Assembly: GCA_032378655.1 (NCBI GenBank)
Contig: JAVYJS010000009.1
Coordinates: forward strand, 1 to 47,181
Direction: 5' to 3'
From: Arsenophonus melophagi
Lineage (GTDB): Bacteria; Pseudomonadota; Gammaproteobacteria; Enterobacterales; Enterobacteriaceae
DNA length: 47,181 bases
In this document: positions 8,331-17,061 of the stretch, piece by piece
Layout of the letters: every line of letters begins with the position of its first letter
Position numbering within the stretch: the first letter of the stretch is position 1
Program-made: the position numbers and the translations under genes
Notes under the pieces: model-generated
The model's database searches: none
The model's input: the letters and a program-made list of their open reading frames with translations, nothing else
Told to the model about the DNA's origin: nothing

Positions 8331-11300
8331 TTGAATCAGGAATATATAGAAGAAAAAACCATTAAGCTCAAACAGATCAGTCGTAGCAAGATCTTAACAG
8401 AAGTTATTTTATTAATAATGACTCTTATATCGATTTTTTTCATGTTGGCCATCATAAGCTTTCATCCTTCTGATCCTAGCTGGTCACAGATGACTTGGAA
8501 AGAACCAATTAAAAATATAGCTGGAAGTGTTGGTGCTTTGTCAGCAGACATGCTTTTTTCTATTTTCGGTATTGTAGCTTATGTCATACCGTTTATTATA
8601 TTATGGGGGTGCTGGAATGTATTCAAAGATATCGATAATCAAAACTATCTAGATTTTTTCGTTCTTTCCTTCCGCCTCATTGGCGGATTAGGGTTAATAA
8701 TTACCTCTTGTACCATGGCAGGAATGCATATTGATGATTTACATAATTTCTCTTCCGGTGGAATTATTGGCAGTGTTTTTAGTGATGCTATATTACCCTG
8801 GTTTAATATTTTAGGAAGCACGTTAGCGCTACTTGGTATTTGGGCTATTAGTTTTACCTTATTTACTGGTTGGTCATGGTTAAGGATTGCAGAGAATATT
8901 GGCGCATTGGTTATTGAAATAATAATACTTATTATGAATCATACTCGTAATAAAAAACAGCATAAAGCAACAGAAAGAGATAGTTCATCTCATGCAGATA
9001 TATTATATGATAATATAACCAATACCGCAGATAATCTCGATCCTGATGATGTTCTTTTTTCCACTGCACCAATTAGACACTTAGCAAAAGAGGAATTAAG
9101 CCATTATAAGAACGATCGACTTTATCAAGATAAAGTAGCGTCTTTTATGTCTCGTAAAACTGAAGACGCTATTAATATTCAAACAAAAAATATTAATACA
9201 GAAATAGTAGCAAAATATGATAAGGATATCTTGAGAAAACCATTAAAGAGGAAACCATTAGAGATCCCAGTTAAAACTGACGACGACGTTGAGTACAGTC
9301 AACAGGTAGTTCCTAACTATAATAATCGTATTAACAATTATCAAGAAACTAAAAATGTGTCTGAACTTTTAATGTCTTCAATAAAAAAATTAGATGTTGA
9401 AGATGATACTAATAGTGCTTGCATGCCGATAAAATCAAAAAATAAAAAAGCGCTTAATCTACGATTTCCCGATCTAAATCCGGTAGGCTTATCAACACAG
9501 TACTCACAGAATATGAATCATTTAATGATACAAAAAGCGCAAGAATTAGATCAAGATACAAAAGATTTTCAAAATCTCGAAACTAGATCTAATAGTATTG
9601 AGTGTATTGGTAATGATGGGAATAAAACAAAATTGCGTGATCAGTTTTTGCAGCAGAAAACCTGGCATGATAAAGGCAAAATAATCAATAAATTTAATCA
9701 ATCAGTAGTGCACTTTGATGTAGAGAATACACTAATTTCATCATATGAAACTGAATTACATGCATTAGTTGACAATCAACCGAAAGTTGAACATCAATGT
9801 CTTGTAACTAAAAATTTTAAGGTCTCAAAACAACCAGTAAGCAAAAATAGCTATCAGATGTTATTTGATCATAAGAAAAATCAAAAAACTGTTTTGGAAA
9901 GTCAGCAACAGGTAGAACAAATATTACAAGAGCATATTAAGGAGGATGTTTGTCATCCTTTTTTAGTACATCGTAATCAACCATTAGAACAATCTACGAC
10001 GCCTATGCCGTCGTTAAATCTACTGGCCAACTCGCCCAATCAAAAAGAGTCGATGGATTTGGTTGCGCTGCGAAAAATATCTCGTTTAATTGAGGCACGT
10101 TTAAACGATTATCGTATTAAAGCAAAAGTGATTGGCTGTTCATCTGGTCCAGTGATTACGCGTTTTGAATTAGACTTAGCCCCCGGCATCAAAGCAGCGC
10201 GTATCTCTAGCTTATCAAAAGATTTAGCACGTTCTTTATCAGTAACTGCAGTACGTGTTGTAGAGGTAATACCCGGAAAACCTTTTGTCGGTTTGGAATT
10301 ACCCAACAAAAAGCGGCAGATAGTTTATCTACGTGAAGTGATTGATTGTGATAAATTTCGCCTAAATTTATCACCATTAACCATCGTATTAGGTAAAGAT
10401 ATTGAAGGAAACCCCGTGATTGCTGATTTAAAAAAAATGCCTCATTTGTTAGTTGCCGGTACTACAGGTTCTGGAAAATCGGTAGGGGTTAATGCCATGA
10501 TCCTCAGTATTTTATATAAAGCAAAACCTGACGATGTGCGTTTTATTATGATCGATCCTAAGATGTTAGAGCTCTCTAGTTATGAAGGTATTCCGCATCT
10601 ATTAACTGAAGTTGTAACCGATATGAAAGATGCGGCAAATGCATTGCGTTGGTGTGTTAATGAAATGGAGCGTCGCTATAAACTTATGTCCGCTTTAGGA
10701 GTAAGAAGCTTAGCAAGCTATAATGATAAAATTAATACTGCTGAATGTATAGGTTGCCCAATACCTGATCCCCTCAAACGATCACATGAGAACATGAATA
10801 GTACTGATCCAGTTCTTAAGAAAGAACCTTATATTGTAGTACTTGTCGATGAATTTGCTGATCTCATGATGACTGTCGGAAAAAAAGTTGAAGAACTAAT
10901 TGCTCGCTTAGCTCAAAAAGCTCGGGCCGCCGGCATTCATTTAGTCTTAGCTACGCAGCGACCATCCGTTGATATTATTACTGGTGTAATTAAAGCTAAC
11001 ATACCAGCGCGTATTGCTTTTACAGTTTCAAGTAAAATTGATTCTCGCACTATTCTTGATCAGTGCGGTGCTGAATCTTTATTAGGTATGGGTGATATGC
11101 TTTATTTGCTCTCTAACTCTTCAATTCCAATACGTGTTCACGGCGCTTGTGTTCTTGATCAGGAGGTACATGATGTAGTCAAAGATTGGAAGGCGAGAGG
11201 TAAACCAGAATATATAGATAACATCACTAAAGGTGATGAAGATGGGGAATATGCTAAGGGTTACGAACGAGATGAAGAACTAGATCCACTATTTGATCAA

Positions 11301-11480
11301 GCAGTTGAGTTTGTAGCAGAAAAACAGCGCGTCTCTATATCAAGCGTGCAACGACAATTTCGTATCGGTTACAATAGAGCGACCAGAATTATTGAGCGGA
11401 TGGAAGCTCAAGGAGTTGTTAGTGAACCAAGCAATCACGGCAATCGCGAAGTTTTAACACCACCATCATCAAAATATTGA
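8331..11480 (+). CDS. ftsK: DNA translocase FtsK
   Basis: The 1049-residue product starts at TTG with GGAG 8 nt upstream (8319-8322). The N-terminus MNQEYIEEKTIKL aligns with E. coli FtsK, supporting this start. Domains are a membrane domain with four or so helices (about 20-185), which localises it to the septum; a low-complexity N/K/D/Q-rich linker (about 190-580); an alpha/beta motor with Walker A GTTGSGKS (710-717) and Walker B ending at D840-E841; and a C-terminal winged-helix gamma domain (about 980-1045, VSISSVQRQFRIGYNRATRIIERM) that reads KOPS and contacts XerD. E. coli FtsK is about 1329 residues, and the shortfall is in the linker. A 21-bp hairpin contains the stop codon. Confidence 0.97.
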   Translation: MNQEYIEEKTIKLKQISRSKILTEVILLIMTLISIFFMLAIISFHPSDPSWSQMTWKEPIKNIAGSVGALSADMLFSIFGIVAYVIPFIILWGCWNVFKDIDNQNYLDFFVLSFRLIGGLGLIITSCTMAGMHIDDLHNFSSGGIIGSVFSDAILPWFNILGSTLALLGIWAISFTLFTGWSWLRIAENIGALVIEIIILIMNHTRNKKQHKATERDSSSHADILYDNITNTADNLDPDDVLFSTAPIRHLAKEELSHYKNDRLYQDKVASFMSRKTEDAINIQTKNINTEIVAKYDKDILRKPLKRKPLEIPVKTDDDVEYSQQVVPNYNNRINNYQETKNVSELLMSSIKKLDVEDDTNSACMPIKSKNKKALNLRFPDLNPVGLSTQYSQNMNHLMIQKAQELDQDTKDFQNLETRSNSIECIGNDGNKTKLRDQFLQQKTWHDKGKIINKFNQSVVHFDVENTLISSYETELHALVDNQPKVEHQCLVTKNFKVSKQPVSKNSYQMLFDHKKNQKTVLESQQQVEQILQEHIKEDVCHPFLVHRNQPLEQSTTPMPSLNLLANSPNQKESMDLVALRKISRLIEARLNDYRIKAKVIGCSSGPVITRFELDLAPGIKAARISSLSKDLARSLSVTAVRVVEVIPGKPFVGLELPNKKRQIVYLREVIDCDKFRLNLSPLTIVLGKDIEGNPVIADLKKMPHLLVAGTTGSGKSVGVNAMILSILYKAKPDDVRFIMIDPKMLELSSYEGIPHLLTEVVTDMKDAANALRWCVNEMERRYKLMSALGVRSLASYNDKINTAECIGCPIPDPLKRSHENMNSTDPVLKKEPYIVVLVDEFADLMMTVGKKVEELIARLAQKARAAGIHLVLATQRPSVDIITGVIKANIPARIAFTVSSKIDSRTILDQCGAESLLGMGDMLYLLSNSSIPIRVHGACVLDQEVHDVVKDWKARGKPEYIDNITKGDEDGEYAKGYERDEELDPLFDQAVEFVAEKQRVSISSVQRQFRIGYNRATRIIERMEAQGVVSEPSNHGNREVLTPPSSKY

Positions 11481-11497
11481 TGATGGTGGTGTTAAAA
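11452..11497 (+). terminator. 21-bp perfect hairpin overlapping the ftsK stop codon
   Basis: The arms are 11452-11472 and 11477-11497 with an AATA loop. The TGA stop (11478-11480) is in the 3' arm. The structure contains GC-rich CACCACCATC and is followed by A-rich, not U-rich, sequence. Confidence 0.7.
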
Positions 11498-11525
11498 ATA
11501 TTATATATGAAAAGGTTATGACTTA

Positions 11526-12155
11526 ATGAAAAAATGGATCACGGTATGTTTTTTAGTAATAAGTCTTCATATAAGTCCTGTATTAGCGGATGCATCTTCT
11601 GAATTGCAGAAGCGCTTAAATAAAATCAATAGTTTTCATGCTCATTTTGTACAAACTGTAATCAGTACTGATGGCGATATAATACAGAAAAATGATGGCT
11701 ATCTCTGGATCAAGAGGCCAAATTTATTTAACTGGCATATGATTACACCAGATGAAAGTTGGTTAATTTCTGATGGTACTAATCTGTGGTTTTATAATCC
11801 TTTTATTGCGCAAGTTACGATTATGTTATTAAATAACATAATGAATGATACGTTATTTTTGTTGCTAACCGGTAATGATCCACAAAACTGGAAAAAATAT
11901 TACATTACTCAAAATGGCAATAATTTCCTATTGACACCTATACACAACAAAGATAATGTAAAAAAATTTTCTATTACTATAAGGTTTGATGGTACTGTCC
12001 AACAATTTACTGAAATAGAGCAAGATGGAAAAATGAGTTTATACCAACTTCATGGTCAAAAAAATAATCATATTGATGACAATAAATTTAAATTTATACC
12101 ACCAAAAGATGTAACGATCGATGATCAGAGATCAAGTAGCGGTAAAACAATTTAA
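11526..12155 (+). CDS. lolA: Outer-membrane lipoprotein carrier LolA
   Basis: The 209-residue periplasmic chaperone ferries lipoproteins from LolCDE to the outer-membrane receptor LolB. A signal peptide (MKKWITVCFLVISLHISPVLA, cut about after residue 21) is followed by the mature start DASSELQKRLNKINSFHAHF, typical of LolA. The segment DGYLWIKRPNLFNWHM matches the family's DGxLWVKRPNLFNWHM beta-strands, and LISDGTNLWFYNPFIAQV follows. It lies 45 nt downstream of ftsK, as in E. coli. Its presence together with lpxK, msbA and kdsB supports a genuine outer membrane. E. coli rarA, which normally follows, is not recognisable. Confidence 0.95.
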   Translation: MKKWITVCFLVISLHISPVLADASSELQKRLNKINSFHAHFVQTVISTDGDIIQKNDGYLWIKRPNLFNWHMITPDESWLISDGTNLWFYNPFIAQVTIMLLNNIMNDTLFLLLTGNDPQNWKKYYITQNGNNFLLTPIHNKDNVKKFSITIRFDGTVQQFTEIEQDGKMSLYQLHGQKNNHIDDNKFKFIPPKDVTIDDQRSSSGKTI

Positions 12156-12360
12156 CACTTTATTTTCATCAATAATACTTGCAACTATTAGCCATATTTG
12201 CATGCAATCAACTCAAAGTAATATATGAGTCATCAATCTTTATTTACTACAGATAAACCAAGTGCGCGCTCTTTTATTGATCCGTTATATTCCATCATCT
12301 TTTATGAAGATAGAAGAATTGCAAAGATCCTTTACAATAACATAAAATGAGGATACATAA

Positions 12361-12388
12361 ATGCTTTTACTGCATACAGTAAAAGCAT
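12361..12388. repeat. 12-bp perfect inverted repeat
   Basis: The arms are 12361-12372 and 12377-12388 with loop CATA. Confidence 0.8.
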
Positions 12389-12516
12389 GGCAATATTCTA
12401 TTTTGTAAATATAGAAAACTTTTCTTTTCATCTAACGTAGCTGTCTTTGACGTTCTTGAAGTGTATCCATTGCAATCATTAGCTAATGGAATAGTAGTTT
12501 TTGCAGCACGTCATTA

Positions 12517-12552
12517 TGGATAGTTGTTCATAGCATTATGAACAACTATCCA
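12517..12552. repeat. 16-bp perfect inverted repeat
   Basis: The arms are 12517-12532 and 12537-12552 with loop GCAT. Confidence 0.8.
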
Positions 12553-12769
12553 ATCATAGTTATGATTGTCTATGAACTTATAGTACTTGACTAGAAGTAG
12601 GAATATTTAATCTCACCCAATACTTCAAGGTAATAAGTAGACATACATTGTATATACTGAAAATAACAATTAGTATTGTTGAAATCAATGATCAATGTTA
12701 GATTTTTTTAGCTTGAATCTTGCTAAAAGCAGTGGGTATTGAAAAGTACGTTGCTTGATAACAAAGATG

Positions 12770-12798
12770 ATCATTATCAATAGTTTATTGATAATGAT
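12770..12798. repeat. 13-bp perfect inverted repeat
   Basis: The arms are 12770-12782 and 12786-12798 with a 3-nt loop. Confidence 0.8.
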
Positions 12799-13241
12799 AA
12801 ATAAATCACTTTTTAGCTATAGTTAAATGAAGTAAGTTATTGGCTATTCCATAGCTTGTAAATCTGTCGGTAATCAGCTATATATTGCTTTTTAGCTTTT
12901 TTATTATCGCATGAGATGATATTGGCACTATTTGCCAAAGATCACAATATTTGCTATAGAAACATAGGTAAAACAATACAATCTTAAGATCATAATTAAG
13001 GTATCAGCACTTTTAAAAGTGAGCGTTGATTGAGCTCTTATAACGACTCAATAGCATTCTTTAAATACTTTCAAAGCTACTATAATTAATGCATATCTCC
13101 AATGCACCTAATGATTTTTAAGCTGTAAACCTAATCTATTTTGTTAAACTGTAGTTAAAAACTTTAATCTAGTAAAGCTTCAAGAATGCATTATTCTTCC
13201 ATGATTAAAAGTGTTGCTTGGATTGTTACTTTGCAGGAAAA

Positions 13242-13281
13242 TTTTCTTAAACTATCCCTAGATCAGGATAGTTTAAGAAAA
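13242..13281. repeat. 16-bp perfect inverted repeat upstream of serS
   Basis: The arms are 13242-13257 and 13266-13281 with loop CTAGATCA. It lies about 135 nt before the serS start and could end an upstream transcript or lie in the serS leader. Confidence 0.75.
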
Positions 13282-13416
13282 TGCACTTAATACATGCTAT
13301 CCTTAAAAAGGTTAATAGGGTAATGTAGATAAAAGTAGTATAAGTAAATATTAACCATAAGAGAACGCTTGTGGGATTTTCAGTTTTTAAAATCAAAACA
13401 ATTTTACAGGTTAATG

Positions 13417-14709
13417 ATGCTCGATCCACATTTATTGCGTAATGAGCTAGAGATAGTTGCTGACAAACTGGCGCGTAGAGGTTTTATTCTCGATTTAGAT
13501 ACGTTTCGTAACTTAGAGGAAAAGCGAAAAGACTTACAAATTAAAAAGGAAGCCTTAGAAGCAGAACGAAACTGCTGCTCTAAAACTATTGGTTTAGCAA
13601 AATCACGTGGTGAAGATATTGATGATTCGTGCAAAAAAGTTAAAAAAATATCTGCAGAATTACATAATACTAAAAATAAGCTAATGCAGATCCAAAATAA
13701 GATCCGAGATCTTATTTTGACGTTGCCTAATTTACCTGATAAAAGCGTACAAGAAGGTAAAGATGAAAGCGACAACGTTGAAATAAGTCGTTGGGGAGAA
13801 CCCCGAAAATATAATTTTCCAATCAAAGATCATGTAGAATTAGGAGAATTAACTGATGGGTTTGATTTTAGAGCAGCAGTAAAAATTACTGGTTCTCGGT
13901 TTGCCATTATGAAAGGACAACTTGCACGTTTACATCGTGTATTGGCACAATTCATGTTAGATTTACATACAGAACAACATGATTATACAGAAACCTCGGT
14001 TCCATATCTAGTTAATTATACCACTCTTTATGCTACTGGCCAGTTACCTAAATTTAGCGAAGATCTTTTTCATACTAAATTGCTGGAAGAACGGCTATCA
14101 AATCAACAATATGCTCTGATCCCAACTGCTGAAGTACCCGTAACTAATTTAGTTCGTGGAAAGATTATAAAAGCAGAGAGATTACCAATCCGTTTAACAG
14201 CACATACCCCATGTTTTCGTTCTGAAGCTAGTTCTTATGGACAAGATTCCCGTGGTTTGATACGGATGCATCAATTTGATAAAGTTGAATTAGTACAGAT
14301 AGTTGAGCCAGAAAAATCTATGGATGCACTGGAAGAATTAACAGGCCATGCAGAAAAAGTTTTGCAACTACTAAAATTACCTTATCGCAAGGTTATTTTA
14401 TGTACGGGCGATATGGGTTTTACTGCTTGTAAAACCTATGATTTAGAAGTTTGGCTACCGGCACAAAATACTTATCGCGAAATCTCTTCTTGTTCAAATG
14501 CCAGCGATTTTCAATCGCGTCGCATGCAAGCACGCTTCCGCCACAAAAAAGATCAAAAGCCAAAGTTACTGCATACCTTAAATGGTTCAGGACTTGCCGT
14601 TGGCCGTACGTTGGTTGCTGTTATGGAAAACTATCAGCAAGCTGATAGTCGCATCCGAGTGCCTGAAGTTTTACGCCCATATATGAAGGGTTTAGCTTAC
14701 ATTGGCTAA
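13417..14709 (+). CDS. serS: Seryl-tRNA synthetase
   Basis: I chose the ATG at 13417, preceded by ACAGG, because the product then starts MLDPHLLRNELEIVADKLARRG, colinear with E. coli SerS (431 against 430 residues). An open frame extends 16 codons upstream to a TTG at 13369 but is not conserved. SerS charges tRNA-Ser and tRNA-Sec in the cytoplasm. Residues about 30-105 form the long antiparallel coiled-coil arm, rich in K and E, that grips the tRNA variable arm. The class II core follows, with motif 2 (FRSEASSYGQDSRGLIRMHQF), the serine-binding EISSCSNASDFQSRR, and motif 3 (TLNGSGLAVGRTLVAVMEN). All key motifs are intact. Confidence 0.97.
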   Translation: MLDPHLLRNELEIVADKLARRGFILDLDTFRNLEEKRKDLQIKKEALEAERNCCSKTIGLAKSRGEDIDDSCKKVKKISAELHNTKNKLMQIQNKIRDLILTLPNLPDKSVQEGKDESDNVEISRWGEPRKYNFPIKDHVELGELTDGFDFRAAVKITGSRFAIMKGQLARLHRVLAQFMLDLHTEQHDYTETSVPYLVNYTTLYATGQLPKFSEDLFHTKLLEERLSNQQYALIPTAEVPVTNLVRGKIIKAERLPIRLTAHTPCFRSEASSYGQDSRGLIRMHQFDKVELVQIVEPEKSMDALEELTGHAEKVLQLLKLPYRKVILCTGDMGFTACKTYDLEVWLPAQNTYREISSCSNASDFQSRRMQARFRHKKDQKPKLLHTLNGSGLAVGRTLVAVMENYQQADSRIRVPEVLRPYMKGLAYIG

Positions 14710-14715
14710 ATGGCG

Positions 14716-14738
14716 CCTATACCTTTTCATGGTATAGG
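14716..14738 (+). terminator. Probable serS terminator hairpin
   Basis: CCTATACC and GGTATAGG form an 8-bp stem around a 7-nt loop, starting 7 nt after the serS stop. No U-tract follows. Confidence 0.5.
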
Positions 14739-15086
14739 TCAGCAAGCAATACTGAAAAATATCATCAATAATATTTTTTTTCTTACTAAGAAGAAAAGGT
14801 TTTAGAATAATCTAATCACATTTATATATCTCTGTTTATAGAGATATTATGCTTTTGTTAGCTACTCGTGTACTTTATCGTAATGTAAATAAATATCACG
14901 CAGAATATGCTATCAATTATAGCATGAAATATAACTTTATTAGTTAGAACAACATTGATTTTTATGCTTTATCGATTATTAGACAATATTTATTTTGGAT
15001 ATTAGATAAAGGAACAGGCATTTACTACCAATAGTACTAATACGCTATTGGCAGCTGCTTTTTTTAAAATTTAATTCCTAAATCAT

Positions 15087-15122
15087 CAATCATCTCATAA
15101 GTATAAACTTATGAGATGATTG
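15087..15122. repeat. 16-bp perfect inverted repeat
   Basis: The arms are 15087-15102 and 15107-15122 with loop ATAA. Confidence 0.8.
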
Positions 15123-15486
15123 CTACAATGCATACCATATACAGTATTAGATGGCAGAGGAAGTCAGTGAATGAAATACGAACGAAATAGATAATAAAGT
15201 CATTAGAGGTTTTAATATACTTAAATTAAGTACCAAGTGTTTTCAAACATTTTCAGTAGTTAATGTTTGCCATGCAGTTTCTTATCAGAATGGTAATTTT
15301 GTAATATTACATGCATCATAATCTATGAGTATGTAGGATTTTATTGATGTTCACTGCATTAGAAGACTAATGCAAAGTTGCGATGCTTGATAATTTTTTT
15401 TAAAAATACATTTGTGCTATCAACCCATTTATCTATTTTAACAATGATTACTACATCCTTTAATGGCTTTGCAATAAAGGTAAAGT

Positions 15487-15548
15487 ACTAATATTAATAC
15501 TTTTACTATCCTTTCATCTAACAGGATAGTAAAAGTATTAATATTAGT
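15487..15548. repeat. 26-bp perfect inverted repeat
   Basis: The arms are 15487-15512 and 15523-15548 with a 10-nt loop. This is the longest mismatch-free stem found in the window, and it lies about 310 nt upstream of serC. Confidence 0.85.
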
Positions 15549-15858
15549 TGTTACTGCTGAATTGAACAACAATCCAGCTAGATTTTTAATCTATAAAACT
15601 CAAGCATTAGTTATAGCAATAAACCGTAGTGTTTTTAGAATTATTATTGACAATAACGCGGTATCCAATGAACATTGGAAATCATGATTTCATACCTGTC
15701 ACATCAGGTCATATCATGATTTCAAAGAATATTTGAATAAAAAATTTTATCTATGCAATTAAAAATTAAATGATTGCAGTTATTCATGTTTAAAGTTAAA
15801 CTCTTAAAAGAAATTAACTAATAGTAAACGTTTAATTAAGTAACTTAGTTTTTTTGTG

Positions 15859-16947
15859 ATGAGTCAAATATATAATTTTAGCGCTGGTCCAGCCATGCTA
15901 CCATCAGACGTTTTATGCCAAGTTCAGCAAGAACTGGGCAACTGGAATGGTATGGGTATTTCGGTAATGGAAATCAGTCATCGCAGTGATTTATTTATGG
16001 AGATAGTTAAACAGGCTGAACAAAATTTACGTGAACTTCTTTCAGTACCTAATAATTATAAAATTCTCTTTTGTCATGGTGGTGCCAGAGGGCAATTTGC
16101 TGCATTACCATTAAATTTATTTCAGTTTAATGAAACTGTTGACTATCTCATTAGCGGTTATTGGTCAAAAGCTTCGGCATATGAAGCAGCAAAATATTGT
16201 ACTGTTAATGAGATCGATATTCGAATAAACAAATCACCGTACTTGAGCATTATGCCAATGAAAGCATGGTCGTTAACAACCAAAGCAAAATATCTACATT
16301 ATTGCCCTAATGAAACTATTGAAGGGATCTCTATCCACACCACACCTGATTTTCCAACCGATAAAATTGTGATTGCTGATTATTCGTCTGCGATTTTATC
16401 TCGATCTCTGGATGTGAGCCGATTTGGTGTTATTTATGCTAGTGCGCAAAAAAATATTGGTCCAGCAGGTGTTACATTAGTTATCATTCGAGAAGATTTA
16501 TTAGGACAAGCGAGAAAAACAACACCTTCTATAATGAACTATACAATACTGGCAAGTAATAACTCCATCTATAATACTCCGCCGACTTTTTCATGGTATC
16601 TCTCTGGTATGGTATTTCAATGGTTAAAAAAGCAGGGCGGATTACAAGAAATAGCTAAACGCAATCAAAAAAAGGCTCAGTTATTGTATGATGTAATAGA
16701 TAATAGTCAATTTTATATTAATCAAGTCGATCTAAGTAATCGTTCTCTTATGAACGTTCCATTCCACATTGACAAATCACACTTAGATAATAAGTTTATC
16801 AAAACTGCACAGAAGAAAGGACTGCTTTTTCTAGAAGGCCATAAAACAGTTGGTGGCATGCGCGCTTCAATTTATAATGCGATGCCATTGTCTGGAGTCA
16901 ATAAGCTAGTAGATTTTATGATAGATTTTGAACAGCGCAATAAATAG
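15859..16947 (+). CDS. serC: Phosphoserine / phosphohydroxythreonine aminotransferase
   Basis: I chose the ATG at 15859 over the GTG at 15856 because MSQIYNFSAGPAMLP matches the family start; this gives 362 residues, as in E. coli. It is a PLP-dependent class V aminotransferase. It makes phosphoserine for serine synthesis and 4-phosphohydroxythreonine for pyridoxal phosphate. The PLP lysine lies in YASAQKNIGPAG (about residue 198). Other landmarks are CHGGARGQFAA, HYCPNETIEGI, TPPTFSWYLSG and GGMRASIYNAMP. The serC-aroA pair is the conserved enteric operon. In E. coli both SerC and Epd serve vitamin B6 synthesis, and epd is at 31698-32729. No clear Shine-Dalgarno is seen. Confidence 0.96.
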   Translation: MSQIYNFSAGPAMLPSDVLCQVQQELGNWNGMGISVMEISHRSDLFMEIVKQAEQNLRELLSVPNNYKILFCHGGARGQFAALPLNLFQFNETVDYLISGYWSKASAYEAAKYCTVNEIDIRINKSPYLSIMPMKAWSLTTKAKYLHYCPNETIEGISIHTTPDFPTDKIVIADYSSAILSRSLDVSRFGVIYASAQKNIGPAGVTLVIIREDLLGQARKTTPSIMNYTILASNNSIYNTPPTFSWYLSGMVFQWLKKQGGLQEIAKRNQKKAQLLYDVIDNSQFYINQVDLSNRSLMNVPFHIDKSHLDNKFIKTAQKKGLLFLEGHKTVGGMRASIYNAMPLSGVNKLVDFMIDFEQRNK

Positions 16948-16998
16948 ATAGATTTAATAATCTTTGGTGATTAGATTAGTAACGAGCGCTATTCACTC

Positions 16999-17050
16999 TA
17001 TCCAATAAACATAAATATATCATATATGATGTATTTATGTTTATTGGATA
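16999..17050 (+). repeat. 19-bp perfect hairpin in the serC-aroA spacer
   Basis: The arms are 16999-17017 and 17032-17050. It ends 11 nt before the aroA ATG, so it would sit at the edge of the ribosome-loading region. A terminator, attenuator or RNA-processing stem are all possible. Confidence 0.75.
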
Positions 17051-17061
17051 TTTTACTTGTA

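Larger units (their letters stand above)
12156..13368. other. 1.2-kb gap, former rarA position
   Basis: E. coli has rarA here. A short reading frame starting at 12223 (MSHQSLFTTDKPSARSFIDP..., ends after about 43 codons) begins somewhat like RarA (MSNLSLDFS), but I cannot extend the match. The gap contains four perfect inverted repeats (12361-12388, 12517-12552, 12770-12798, 13242-13281) and no other recognisable content. Confidence 0.5.
14710..15858. other. 1.15-kb gap between serS and serC
   Basis: E. coli carries dms, pfl and other genes here; none can be read in this gap. It holds a serS-proximal hairpin (14716-14738) and perfect inverted repeats at 15087-15122 and 15487-15548. No Shine-Dalgarno-linked open frame is seen. 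Confidence 0.6.

Noticed and set aside
12223..12354. Possible rarA 5' relic
   Set aside because: Only the first few residues (MSHQSL against MSNLSL) resemble RarA, and no later motif, such as the Walker A GPPGTGKTT, could be read. The support is too weak for a pseudogene call.
13404..13826. 140-codon minus-strand open frame inside serS
   Set aside because: It is antisense to the SerS coiled-coil arm, whose repetitive Lys/Glu codons yield long open antisense frames.
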